A stretch of 64,000 nucleotides of DNA, from the NCBI RefSeq assembly GCF_040784915.1, contig NZ_CP160797.1, positions 1,379,001 to 1,443,000 of the forward strand, given 5' to 3'. The notes beneath the pieces are model-generated. The model had not been told where the DNA came from. It saw nothing but the letters and a program-made list of their open reading frames with translations, and made no database searches. The stretch comes from Bacillus vallismortis (lineage in GTDB: Bacteria; Bacillota; Bacilli; Bacillales; Bacillaceae). Shown here piece by piece: positions 25,942-34,835 of this stretch. The translations under genes were made by a program, and so were the position numbers. Positions within the stretch are counted from its first letter, which is position 1, and every line of letters starts with the position of its first letter.

Positions 25942-28146
25942 GTGGAAAAGAAAAAACGCGAGCTGGATATCGTCCTTATCCTCATTTTGCTCGCATCTGC
26001 ATTTTTAAATATCTATAACATTTGGAATGACGACACGGTGAATCCTTATTACACCGCGGCAGTTACAAGTATGATGCAAAGCTTTCATCATTTCTTTTAT
26101 GCTTCGTTCGATGCTGCCGGCTTTATAACAGTTGATAAACCGCCTGTTACATACCAAATCCAAACGATCAGCGCATTAATATTCGGTATGCACGGGTGGA
26201 GCGTTATTCTCCCTCAAGCATTGGCGGGTGTAGGTTCAGTCCTTCTGATGTACTTGCTGATTAAGCCGACATTCGGTAAAACGGCGGCGCGCATTGCCTC
26301 ATTTGTTATGGCATGTACGCCGATTGCTGTAGCTGTAGCACGAACAAACAATGTCGATGCATTACTGGTATTTTTCTTATTGCTTGCCACATGGCTCCTC
26401 TTTAAAGCGATCAGAAAAGGAAAGCTGATCTGGCTGTTAGCAGCATTTTTCATCGTTGGAGTAGGTTTCAATACAAAAATGCTGCAAGCTTATATGATTT
26501 TACCGGCTTTCTTATTGTTCTATCTGATTGCGGCAAACGCCACAATCAAGAAAAAAATCATTTCCTTGGTAAGTGCGTTAGCTGTATTAGCAGCTGTTTC
26601 GTTATCATGGCCGCTCATTGTTGACAATATTCCTGCAAGCAAGCGGCCTTATATCGGAAGCAGCCAGACCAACTCTGTTTTGGAATTGGCTTTCGGATAT
26701 AACGGGATTCAACGGCTGACAGGCCAAAAATCCGGCGGCGGACAGAGCGGATCAACCGGAGACGCCTCAAAAGAAATGCCGTCTTCTGATAACAATTCAT
26801 CACAAACTCAAGCGCCGCCTAACCAGTCATCAAGCAACAGCTCATCAAGTGATGACAAATCATCAAATGGCAATATGGTGGCACCTCCATCCAACGGTCA
26901 AATGCCAAACAGCGGAGAAATGCCGAGCGGCGGTCAAGGAGGCCCTCCAAGCGGCGGAGATGGCGGCCAAGGCGGCCCCGGCGGAGACGGAGGGAAAAGC
27001 GGTACAGGAACCGGCTCGAAAATGCAATCAGGTTCAGGAATGTTCGGAACGGGAACACCTGGTCCGCTGCGGCTTTTCCAACAAGAATTGTCTGATCAAA
27101 TCAGCTGGCTAATACCATTTGCGATTTTTGGAATCGCAGGTTTACTGATCGCAGGCGCGAGAGAAAGAAGAAGATTATCTGCAGAGCAGAAGGAAACGGT
27201 GTTCTGGGTCGCATGGCTTGTACCGATTGCCGGATTCTTCAGTGTCGCAGAATTTTTCCATCATTATTATCTCATTATGCTGGCACCGCCGATTGCGGCT
27301 CTTGTCGGGGCGGGGTGGGTTGCCCTTGTTCATCTGTACCGCAATCAGACAGGCTGGACATCATGGCTTCTGCCGGCAGCGATTCTTGCGACAACTGGGT
27401 TTGAATTGTTTATTCTCAGGAATTACAACGATCAAATCGGCGCAGGCTGGAGCATTGGCGTAGGGATTATCGGCGCGTTGTCAGCGATTGCTCTGCTGCT
27501 GTTCAAACAGCGCCAAAAACCGATCAGTTATTATGTATCACTTGCAGCTCTTCTCGCATTGCTGGTGATGCCGATTTATTGGGCAAGCACACCGCTTCTG
27601 TACGGAGGCAATAGCTCACAGCCTGAAACAGGGCCTCAGCTCGCTTCAGCCAGCGGAAAAGGCATGGGTATGTCAGATGCGACTGTAAATGAAAAACTGA
27701 TCAAATATCTAGAGGAGAATAACTCCGAAGCTGAATATCTATTCGCCACAACAGACTCGAACACAGCAGCGCCATATATTATTAAAACGAAAAAAGCTGT
27801 CATGGCTATTGGCGGATTCAGCGGTTCTGACCCGGCGATCACACTGACTCAATTCAAAAAACTAGTAAAAGAAGGAAAAGTGAAATACTTCTTGGCTTCT
27901 GGAATGGGAAGAGGCGGAAACAATGACATTGTTGAATGGGTTGAGAAAAACGGGAAAGAAGTGTCTTCATCTAAATGGCAATCAAGTTCTGATCAACAAT
28001 CATCATCTGATCAGAAAACAGAAAATAATGATTCAGCTGATACATCAAGCAACAGCGAGTCTTCAGGCGAAAACAGCCAAATGGGCGGCGGATCTGGCGG
28101 AATGAATCAGTCAGTTACATTATACGAACTAAATGCTGATGAATAG
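25942..28146 (+). CDS. ykcB: YkcB, ArnT/PMT-like membrane glycosyltransferase
   Basis: 734 residues, about 12 membrane helices. The first external loop carries the DDTVNPYYTAAV motif with the acidic residues of GT-C (mannosyl/arabinosyl-transferase-type) enzymes. Between helices, about residues 265-370, lies a low-complexity stretch of Gly, Ser, Asn, Gln and Pro (GGQGGPPSGGDGG is typical), and the C-terminus (about 675-725) is again Ser/Asn-rich. It starts with GTG behind AAAAGGAG. It is paired with ykcC. The usual scheme, known from csbB-yfhO, is that YkcC loads a sugar onto undecaprenyl phosphate and YkcB passes it outside onto a wall polymer. Confidence 0.85.
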   Translation: MEKKKRELDIVLILILLASAFLNIYNIWNDDTVNPYYTAAVTSMMQSFHHFFYASFDAAGFITVDKPPVTYQIQTISALIFGMHGWSVILPQALAGVGSVLLMYLLIKPTFGKTAARIASFVMACTPIAVAVARTNNVDALLVFFLLLATWLLFKAIRKGKLIWLLAAFFIVGVGFNTKMLQAYMILPAFLLFYLIAANATIKKKIISLVSALAVLAAVSLSWPLIVDNIPASKRPYIGSSQTNSVLELAFGYNGIQRLTGQKSGGGQSGSTGDASKEMPSSDNNSSQTQAPPNQSSSNSSSSDDKSSNGNMVAPPSNGQMPNSGEMPSGGQGGPPSGGDGGQGGPGGDGGKSGTGTGSKMQSGSGMFGTGTPGPLRLFQQELSDQISWLIPFAIFGIAGLLIAGARERRRLSAEQKETVFWVAWLVPIAGFFSVAEFFHHYYLIMLAPPIAALVGAGWVALVHLYRNQTGWTSWLLPAAILATTGFELFILRNYNDQIGAGWSIGVGIIGALSAIALLLFKQRQKPISYYVSLAALLALLVMPIYWASTPLLYGGNSSQPETGPQLASASGKGMGMSDATVNEKLIKYLEENNSEAEYLFATTDSNTAAPYIIKTKKAVMAIGGFSGSDPAITLTQFKKLVKEGKVKYFLASGMGRGGNNDIVEWVEKNGKEVSSSKWQSSSDQQSSSDQKTENNDSADTSSNSESSGENSQMGGGSGGMNQSVTLYELNADE

Positions 28147-28157
28147 GAGGAAAAAAC

Positions 28158-29129
28158 ATGAGCAGACATATTCAATATTCAGTTGTTGTACCTGTGTATA
28201 ACGAAGAGCTTGTCATTCATGAAACCTATCAGCGCTTAAAAGAGGTCATGGATCAAACGAAGGAAAACTACGAGCTGCTTTTTGTCAATGATGGAAGCAA
28301 AGATCGCAGTATTGAGATTTTAAGAGAGCACAGCCTGATCGATCCGAGAGTGAAAATCATTGATTTTTCAAGGAACTTTGGGCACCAAATCGCCATTACA
28401 GCGGGTATGGATTATGCACAGGGGAATGCAATCGCCGTCATTGACGCCGATTTGCAGGACCCTCCTGAGTTGATTTTAGATTTGATTGAAAAGTGGAAGG
28501 AAGGCTATGAGGTTGTGTACGCAGTGCGGACAAAACGAAAAGGGGAAACCTTTTTCAAAAAACAAACCGCGGCTATGTTTTACCGTCTTCTCAGCAGCAT
28601 GACAGATATTGATATCCCGATTGATACAGGGGATTTCCGCCTTATGGACAGAAAAGTCTGTGATGAAATGAAGAGATTAAAAGAAAAAAATCCTTTTGTC
28701 AGAGGGCTCGTCAGCTGGGTGGGCTTCAAACAGACAGCGGTCGAGTACGTACGTGATGAAAGGCTCGCCGGAGAAACAAAGTACCCGCTGAAGAAAATGC
28801 TCAAGCTTTCAATGGATGGCATCACGACATTTTCACACAAACCGCTGAAGCTGGCAAGCTACGCGGGGATGTTCATGTCAGGTGCGGGATTTCTGTATAT
28901 GTTTATCGTGCTGTACTTGAAGCTATTCACAGACAGCACGATTACGGGCTGGTCATCCCTTATTGTGATCCAGCTCCTGTTCAGCGGCATCGTCCTTCTG
29001 ATTCTAGGGATGATCGGCGAATATATCGGCAGAATCTACGATGAAGCCAAAGACAGGCCGCTTTACATCGTGCAGAAATCATATGGAATTGAAAATAAAA
29101 GACTCTATAGAGACCAGCATATGTCATAA
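28158..29129 (+). CDS. ykcC: YkcC, GT2 polyisoprenyl-phosphate glycosyltransferase
   Basis: 323 residues. An N-terminal GT2 domain (VVVPVYNEELVIHETYQRLK, catalytic DADLQDPPE) and two C-terminal membrane helices (about 235-255 and 268-290), the build of GtrB/CsbB-like enzymes that attach a sugar to the lipid carrier. Starts 12 bases after ykcB behind TAGGAGG, so they are co-transcribed and likely work as a two-step envelope glycosylation system. The sugar and acceptor cannot be told from the sequence. Confidence 0.88.
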   Translation: MSRHIQYSVVVPVYNEELVIHETYQRLKEVMDQTKENYELLFVNDGSKDRSIEILREHSLIDPRVKIIDFSRNFGHQIAITAGMDYAQGNAIAVIDADLQDPPELILDLIEKWKEGYEVVYAVRTKRKGETFFKKQTAAMFYRLLSSMTDIDIPIDTGDFRLMDRKVCDEMKRLKEKNPFVRGLVSWVGFKQTAVEYVRDERLAGETKYPLKKMLKLSMDGITTFSHKPLKLASYAGMFMSGAGFLYMFIVLYLKLFTDSTITGWSSLIVIQLLFSGIVLLILGMIGEYIGRIYDEAKDRPLYIVQKSYGIENKRLYRDQHMS

Positions 29130-29135
29130 CCTGAA

Positions 29136-29166
29136 ACCCCTATCCTTTATGGACAGGGGTTTTTTA
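29136..29166 (+). terminator. Terminator of ykcBC
   Basis: ACCCCTaTCC / GGAcAGGGGT stem with loop TTTAT and a run of T, starting 7 bases after the ykcC stop. Confidence 0.85.
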
Positions 29167-29577
29167 TGTTCTGCGCGATGATCAAAGGAACAGACGCTGA
29201 TCGTTTTATGAGACTAAGGGATTGTGAACTTGGACTGCGGTTTTAGCATGCTGCAATAATAAACGGCAAAGCCTAAAAGCTGTTGTCCTCGGCTTTGCTG
29301 AGTGTCAGCTGATATATTGGAGGGCTTTACAGAAACGCATGATGAGAGCCGTATTTGTTATGTGTAATAGACTACTGGCACCCAGTGTAATTCCCCACGA
29401 CAGTCGATTCAGAAAGGAGAAAGCTTAGCGCAGAAAAGTTTGACCCTGCCCAGATCATGCTCAATCCCACGGTTTTCATGTTCATACCGCTTTCTCAAAT
29501 GATGCCTCAACATCTGATTAGTATCATGTCAGATGTTGAGGCAGAGTGTTTCATAGAGCGGATAGGTCTTTTGTCTA
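29167..29577. other. Gene-free region between ykcC and htrA
   Basis: About 410 bases between two convergent terminators with no supported gene. It holds two inverted repeats: GCAAAGCC / GGCTTTGC (about 29268-29301) and a perfect 15-bp one at 29503-29543. Neither has a T-tract. It could be an unrecognised small RNA or the remains of a lost gene. Confidence 0.5.
29503..29543. repeat. Perfect 15-bp inverted repeat, 11-base loop
   Basis: TGCCTCAACATCTGA at 29503-29517 and its exact complement at 29529-29543. Neither side has the T-run of a terminator. See findings. Confidence 0.8.
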
Positions 29578-29613
29578 ATAAAAAGCCCCAGACCGCTTTT
29601 GCGGCCTGAGGCG
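29578..29613 (-). terminator. Terminator of htrA
   Basis: On the - strand GCCtCAGgCCGC / GCGGtCTGgGGC with a short loop, followed by TTTTTATT; lies 8 bases beyond the htrA stop. Confidence 0.85.
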
Positions 29614-29620
29614 CTATTTC

Positions 29621-30979
29621 TTAAGAAGTTGTTTCTTCTTTTTGGTCGAGTTTGATTTTTTTCGTCATTTCTTTGCCGTTTCTAAGGATTTTCACTTCAA
29701 CGGTATCACCGATGTTTGCGTCTTTATATAAGATATTGCGCAGTTCACTGCCTGTATTGATTTCTTTGCCCTTCAGGCTGATGATAATATCCTCCGCTTT
29801 CAATCCGGCCTTTTCAGCAGGAGAGCCTGAAGCGACCTCACGGATGTATACGCCCTTATTCAGCTGGCTTCCGAACAGGCCGAGTGTGCCTTCTTGGTAG
29901 TTTTGCGGTACTTGTTCTAAATCAAGCATACTGACACCGATATACGGACGTTCAATTTGCCCCTTAGACAGCAATTCTTCAGCAATCGGTTTTACGTCGT
30001 TGCTTGGGATTGCAAATCCAATGCCCTCAACATCATCTTCACTGATTTTCATACTGTTAATGCCGACGATTTTGCCGGAAGTGCTTAACAATGGACCGCC
30101 GCTGTTACCTGGGTTAATCGCTGCGTCGGTTTGAATCACGTTAATGCTGGTTTGACCGGCTGATGTTGACATTGAAACCGTTCGGTCCACACCGCTTACA
30201 ATTCCTTGCGTTACTGTGCGGGACAGGTCTTTTCCGAGCGGATCTCCAATCGCAATGACGGTCTCGCCTGTTCTGAGATCAGATGAATCACCGAAGCTCG
30301 CCACTTTTGTTACGTGGTCATCACTGATTTGAAGGACCGCTAAATCTGTTAACGAATCACTGCCTACCAGCTTTGCTGTCGCCTCAGTGCCGTCATATAA
30401 AGATACCTTCAGTGAAGACGCCCCTTCTACGACGTGGTTATTCGTAATGATATAAGCCTTGCCGTTCTCTTTTTTGAAAATGACACCCGATCCCGATCCG
30501 CTTTCTGTACCTTCGCTGGAACCGGATGAGTCAGAGCCGAACAAAGAGCTGTTGGACTGGGCCTGAAGATTTGTAATACCGACAATCGCCGGTGAAATGT
30601 CTTCCACCATATTTGAGATTTTAGAAGAATCCTCGCTCTTGAATGCAGATGAGCTGCTTGAGTCTGACGAGCTTTTGCTAGATTCAGAGGACGTGCTTTT
30701 CGCAGTAACAGATTGCGTTTCCTGCTGGCTGGATGATTGTTTTGCTGTGTCCTGAGAATCATGGTCGCCTAGCGGTGTAAACGTGTAAATGCCGAGAGCG
30801 AGACTGCCGCCGATCACGCCGCCGAGCAGCGGTCTGAACCATCCGAACCCTCGTTTTTTCTTCTCCTGGTCATGAATCACATTGCGGGCTGAGTAGGAGG
30901 GGCTCTGATCGTTTTCTTTCGCTAGAAAGACCTCATTCTCATTTCCTTCCGTTCTGTTTTCGTCACGATAGTTATTCAT
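29621..30979 (-). CDS. htrA: Membrane-anchored serine protease HtrA
   Basis: About 452 residues from ATG 30979 (MNNYRDENRTEGNENEVFLA); ATG 30982 and a GTG slightly upstream are alternatives, behind CGGAG. Cytosolic N-terminus, one membrane helix (about 50-68, LLGGVIGGSLALGIYTF), a long Ser/Gln-rich linker, a trypsin-like domain with His in ITNNHVVEGA, Asp in DSLTDLAVL and Ser in NPGNSGGPLL, and a C-terminal PDZ domain (GVYIREVASGSPAEKAGLKA). Degrades or refolds misfolded exported proteins. In 168 it is induced by CssRS under secretion stress and heat; I could not resolve the CssR site here. Divergent from proG. Confidence 0.93.
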   Translation of the reverse strand: MNNYRDENRTEGNENEVFLAKENDQSPSYSARNVIHDQEKKKRGFGWFRPLLGGVIGGSLALGIYTFTPLGDHDSQDTAKQSSSQQETQSVTAKSTSSESSKSSSDSSSSSAFKSEDSSKISNMVEDISPAIVGITNLQAQSNSSLFGSDSSGSSEGTESGSGSGVIFKKENGKAYIITNNHVVEGASSLKVSLYDGTEATAKLVGSDSLTDLAVLQISDDHVTKVASFGDSSDLRTGETVIAIGDPLGKDLSRTVTQGIVSGVDRTVSMSTSAGQTSINVIQTDAAINPGNSGGPLLSTSGKIVGINSMKISEDDVEGIGFAIPSNDVKPIAEELLSKGQIERPYIGVSMLDLEQVPQNYQEGTLGLFGSQLNKGVYIREVASGSPAEKAGLKAEDIIISLKGKEINTGSELRNILYKDANIGDTVEVKILRNGKEMTKKIKLDQKEETTS

Positions 30980-31149
30980 CATGTTCACTCCGTTTCTCTA
31001 TTTTCACTAAATCTATTTCATTATGATAGGTTTATGACTTGAGTTTATCATAAACAAAAACTGTGGGATAAAAATGAAAAGATTATGGGAAATTGTGAAA
31101 AAGGGCTGAAAACGGTACACTCTTTATTGTATATGAAAGGACTGAGTCG

Positions 31150-31968
31150 ATGGAACAGATTGGATTGATTGGATATGGCAGCATGGCCGATATGATCGCC
31201 AGGCAGCTGTTGAAGCATGGCCAAATCAAGGAGAATGAGCTCTTTATTGAAACAAGAACGAAAGGGGAGCGGCTTCAGGCGCTGATGTCAGATTATCCAA
31301 ATGTATCGGCGGATTCGCTTGAGAACTGGGCTGAAACGTGCGGTTTGATTTTGATATGTGTCCCGCCGCTCCATGTCATTGAAACACTGCGCCGTCTGCA
31401 CCCGTATGTAAACAGGAATACGCATATCGTTTCCATTGCCGCCGGTGTGCCGCTGCGTCTTTTGGAGGCTGAAACGGAGGCTGGTATATCACGTTTCATT
31501 CCTGCCATAACGTCCGAAGCTGAAGCGGGCGTCTCGCTTGTCGTTCACAGTGAGGCATTGACAGCGGATAAAAAAGAACGTCTGAATGAATTGTTATCGG
31601 TTTTCAGCAGTGTACGAGAAATCAAAGAATCAAATTTGGATGCCGCCAGCAATTTGACGAGCTCGGCACCCGGGTTCATAGCTGCCGTCTTCGAAGAACT
31701 GGCGCTGTCTGCGGTGAGAAACAGCAGCCTGTCCAAAGAAGAAGCCTTTGATTTTCTGATTCATTCTCTATACGGTACTGGCAAACTGCTGATCGAAAAG
31801 AATATGTCTTTCGAGGAAACGCTGGGGCGTGTCGCAACGAAAGGCGGAATTACTGGAGAGGGAGCTGAGGTGATCCGCGCCTCTTTGCCAGACGTTTTTG
31901 ATCGGATGTTTGATAAAACCTTGAAAAAATATGAGCTGCTTACAGAACAGGCAGAGAAACAGACATGA
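31150..31968 (+). CDS. proG: Pyrroline-5-carboxylate reductase ProG
   Basis: 272 residues. N-terminal NAD(P)-binding Rossmann fold (QIGLIGYGSMADMIARQLLK) and a helical C-terminal domain with the P5CR signature around EAFDFLIHSLYGTGKLLIEK and GRVATKGGITGEGAE. It carries out the last step of proline synthesis, P5C to proline, one of several such isoenzymes in B. subtilis. ATG behind GAAAGGACTGAG. The proBA genes for the first steps lie 18 kb away in the same window. Confidence 0.9.
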   Translation: MEQIGLIGYGSMADMIARQLLKHGQIKENELFIETRTKGERLQALMSDYPNVSADSLENWAETCGLILICVPPLHVIETLRRLHPYVNRNTHIVSIAAGVPLRLLEAETEAGISRFIPAITSEAEAGVSLVVHSEALTADKKERLNELLSVFSSVREIKESNLDAASNLTSSAPGFIAAVFEELALSAVRNSSLSKEEAFDFLIHSLYGTGKLLIEKNMSFEETLGRVATKGGITGEGAEVIRASLPDVFDRMFDKTLKKYELLTEQAEKQT

Positions 31969-31993
31969 ATCCTTGAAAGAGGGTTCTTTTTTT
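31967..31993 (+). terminator. Terminator of proG
   Basis: Short stem GAATCC / GGGTTC (one G-T pair), loop of 8, then seven T. The first stem base touches the proG stop codon. Confidence 0.7.
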
Positions 31994-32026
31994 ATCAATG
32001 AAAAGTTGTGATTTTCCCCAGTTATA

Positions 32027-32078
32027 TTGCAATTTTCCTCTTTTTTTAATATAATTTGTTAGAATATTCATAATTTAG
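32027..32078 (+). promoter_or_regulatory. dpp operon promoter with probable CodY-binding region
   Basis: TTGCAA (32027-32032), 17-base spacer, TATAAT (32050-32055): a good sigma-A promoter. Just after it, AATATTCATAATTTA (32063-32077) matches the CodY box at about 10 of 15 positions. Repression of dpp by CodY in rich medium is established in 168; the exact box here is inferred. Confidence 0.65.
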
Positions 32079-32095
32079 TAAAAAGGAGGAGTGTT

Positions 32096-32920
32096 ATGAA
32101 ACTGTACATGTCAGTAGATATGGAAGGTATTTCGGGTCTTCCGGACGATACCTTTGTGGATTCCGGCAAGCGCAATTATGAACGCGGGCGGCTCATCATG
32201 ACCGAAGAAGCAAACTGCTGTATTGCCGAAGCGTTTAACAGCGGGTGTACCGAGGTGCTGGTCAATGACAGCCATTCGAAGATGAATAATCTGATGGTTG
32301 AAAAGCTTCACCCTGAAGCCGACTTGATTTCCGGTGACGTCAAACCATTTTCGATGGTAGAGGGGCTGGATGATACGTTTACAGGCGCTTTGTTTCTCGG
32401 TTACCATGCGAGAGCTTCGACTCCCGGTGTGATGTCACACAGCATGATTTTTGGCGTCCGGCATTTTTACATAAACGATCGGCCTGTCGGTGAGCTTGGG
32501 TTAAATGCATATGTTGCCGGTTATTATGATGTCCCGGTGTTAATGGTAGCCGGTGATGACCGTGCCGCAAAAGAAGCGGAAGAGCTCATACCGAATGTCA
32601 CGACAGCCGCTGTCAAACAAACCATTTCAAGATCAGCAGTGAAGTGCTTGTCCCCTGCGAAAGCCGGCCGGCTGCTGACAGAAAAAACCGCATTTGCCCT
32701 GAAAAACAAAGATAAAGTCAAACCGCTCACACCGCCTGACAGACCCGTTTTGAGCATTGAATTCGCCAATTACGGGCAGGCTGAATGGGCAAATCTGATG
32801 CCGGGAACTGAAATGAAGCCGGGTACCACAACCGTTCAATTTCAGGCGAAGGACATGCTTGAAGCCTATCAGGCGATGCTTGTCATGACTGAGCTTGCGA
32901 TGCGGACATCATTCTGCTAA
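32096..32920 (+). CDS. dppA: D-aminopeptidase DppA
   Basis: 274 residues. A zinc peptidase that removes N-terminal D-amino acids (D-Ala-D-Ala type) and forms a decameric ring. Visible metal and active-site segments: MSVDMEGISGL at the N-terminus (Asp8, Glu10), NDSHSKMNNLM, and GYHARAST. ATG behind AAAAGGAGGAG. First gene of the dpp-ykf operon. Confidence 0.94.
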   Translation: MKLYMSVDMEGISGLPDDTFVDSGKRNYERGRLIMTEEANCCIAEAFNSGCTEVLVNDSHSKMNNLMVEKLHPEADLISGDVKPFSMVEGLDDTFTGALFLGYHARASTPGVMSHSMIFGVRHFYINDRPVGELGLNAYVAGYYDVPVLMVAGDDRAAKEAEELIPNVTTAAVKQTISRSAVKCLSPAKAGRLLTEKTAFALKNKDKVKPLTPPDRPVLSIEFANYGQAEWANLMPGTEMKPGTTTVQFQAKDMLEAYQAMLVMTELAMRTSFC

Positions 32921-32936
32921 AGGGGTGTTTTAGGCT

Positions 32937-33863
32937 TTGGTGCGATACATGATGAAGCGTTTTTGGGCAATGGCAGCTACGATTTTGGTGATTACCACCC
33001 TGACTTTTGTTCTCATGAAGGTCATTCCCGGATCTCCTTTTAACGAGGAAAGAGGCACAAATGAAGTCGTTCAAAAAAATCTCGAAGCCTACTATCACTT
33101 AGACGATCCTCTCATTTTCCAATACATCATCTACCTAAAATCCATCATTACATTCGATTTCGGACCTTCAATTAAAAAACCGTCAGACAGCGTCAATGAT
33201 ATGCTGGAACGCGGATTTCCCGTTTCCTTTGAGCTTGGATTGACAGCGATTGTCATTGCTGTGATCTCCGGGCTCGTGCTGGGCGTAATCGCTGCGCTCC
33301 GCCGCAATGGCTTTTTGGACTACGCCGCGATGAGTCTAGCGGTGCTCGGCATCTCCATCCCGAATTTTATTCTGGCAACATTGCTTATTCAGCAGTTTGC
33401 CGTCAATCTCAACCTATTTCCCGCTGCCACATGGACGAGCCCGATCCATATGGTGCTTCCGACCGCAGCGCTTGCGGTAGGGCCAATGGCGATCATTGCC
33501 AGGCTGACACGGTCAAGCATGGTCGAAGTCCTGACACAGGATTATATCCGCACAGCAAAAGCAAAAGGTCTTTCTCCGTTCAAAATTATCGTAAAACACG
33601 CACTCAGAAATGCACTCATGCCCGTCGTTACCGTTCTGGGCACACTCGTCGCCAGTATTTTAACTGGAAGCTTTGTTATTGAAAAAATCTTTGCCATTCC
33701 CGGAATGGGAAAATATTTTGTTGAAAGCATTAATCAGAGGGACTATCCCGTGATTATGGGAACGACCGTTTTTTACAGTGTCATTCTGATCATCATGCTG
33801 TTTTTGGTCGACTTGGCCTACGGTCTCTTAGACCCGCGCATTAAACTGCATAAGAAAGGGTGA
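32937..33863 (+). CDS. dppB: Dipeptide ABC transporter permease DppB
   Basis: 308 residues, six membrane helices, with the permease EAA-type loop around RTAKAKGLSPFKIIVKHALR. Starts with TTG (MVRYMMKRFWAMAATILVIT) behind AAGGGGTG. Forms the channel of the dipeptide transporter with DppC, with which it overlaps or abuts. Confidence 0.93.
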   Translation: MVRYMMKRFWAMAATILVITTLTFVLMKVIPGSPFNEERGTNEVVQKNLEAYYHLDDPLIFQYIIYLKSIITFDFGPSIKKPSDSVNDMLERGFPVSFELGLTAIVIAVISGLVLGVIAALRRNGFLDYAAMSLAVLGISIPNFILATLLIQQFAVNLNLFPAATWTSPIHMVLPTAALAVGPMAIIARLTRSSMVEVLTQDYIRTAKAKGLSPFKIIVKHALRNALMPVVTVLGTLVASILTGSFVIEKIFAIPGMGKYFVESINQRDYPVIMGTTVFYSVILIIMLFLVDLAYGLLDPRIKLHKKG

Positions 33864-33868
33864 AGCGT

Positions 33869-34831
33869 GTGAATCTCCCTGTACAAACAGATGAACGCCA
33901 GCCAGAGCAGCATATTCAGGTGCCGGATGAGTGGTTTGTCTCGAATCAAGAAAAAAATCGAGAAGCCGATTCGGTCAAGCGACCGAGTTTGTCATACACG
34001 CAGGATGCTTGGAGGAGGCTGAAGAAAAATAAATTAGCGATGGCGGGACTCTTTATTCTTTTATTTCTTTTTGTCATGGCTGTTATCGGACCTTTTTTAT
34101 CACCTCATAGTGTCGCGCGCCAATCGCTGACCGAACAAAATCGTCCGCCTTCAGCCGACCATTGGTTCGGGACCGATGAGCTCGGCCGGGATGTGTTTAC
34201 CCGAACATGGTATGGAGCGAGGATTTCGCTATTTGTCGGCGTGATGGCAGCGCTGATTGATTTTGTGATCGGTGTCATTTACGGAGGCGTTGCCGGTTAT
34301 AAAGGCGGCAGAACTGACGGTATCATGATGCGGGTTATCGAAGTGCTGTACGGGCTGCCGTATCTGCTTGTTGTCATTTTGCTGATGGTGCTGATGGGGC
34401 CGGGGCTGGGCACCATTATTGTGGCGCTGACTGTAACCGGATGGGTCGGCATGGCGAGAATTGTTAGAGGCCAGGTGCTTCAAATTAAACATTATGAATA
34501 TGTACTCGCCTCGAAAACCTTTGGCGCGAAAACCTTTCGTATCATCCGGAAGAATCTGCTGCCGAATACAATGGGAGCGATTATCGTACAAATGACATTA
34601 ACCGTACCTGCCGCCATATTCGCGGAATCCTTTTTAAGCTTTCTCGGCCTCGGCATACAGGCCCCGTTTGCCAGCTGGGGTGTGATGGCGAATGACGGTC
34701 TGCCTGCGATTTTGTCCGGGCATTGGTGGCGCCTGTTTTTTCCGGCCTTTTTCATTTCATTGACGATGTATGCGTTTAATGTGCTGGGAGACGGATTGCA
34801 GGATGCGCTCGACCCTAAGCTGAGGAGGTAG
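33869..34831 (+). CDS. dppC: Dipeptide ABC transporter permease DppC
   Basis: 320 residues from GTG 33869 (MNLPVQTDERQPEQHIQVPD), 6 bases after AAGGGTGA; a GTG nine bases upstream is also in frame but overlaps that site. A hydrophilic N-terminus of about 60 residues, then six membrane helices with the coupling loop VLASKTFGAKTFRIIRKNLL. Partner of DppB. Confidence 0.92.
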   Translation: MNLPVQTDERQPEQHIQVPDEWFVSNQEKNREADSVKRPSLSYTQDAWRRLKKNKLAMAGLFILLFLFVMAVIGPFLSPHSVARQSLTEQNRPPSADHWFGTDELGRDVFTRTWYGARISLFVGVMAALIDFVIGVIYGGVAGYKGGRTDGIMMRVIEVLYGLPYLLVVILLMVLMGPGLGTIIVALTVTGWVGMARIVRGQVLQIKHYEYVLASKTFGAKTFRIIRKNLLPNTMGAIIVQMTLTVPAAIFAESFLSFLGLGIQAPFASWGVMANDGLPAILSGHWWRLFFPAFFISLTMYAFNVLGDGLQDALDPKLRR

Positions 34832-34835
34832 CTGT

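Noticed and set aside
26819..27112. Open frames in other registers across the Gly-rich part of ykcB
   Set aside because: They are a by-product of the biased GGC/GGA composition of the true frame.
29340..29432. Possible 29-codon peptide gene in the ykcC-htrA gap
   Set aside because: The nearest GGAGG is 16 bases from the ATG, and the peptide has no recognisable features.
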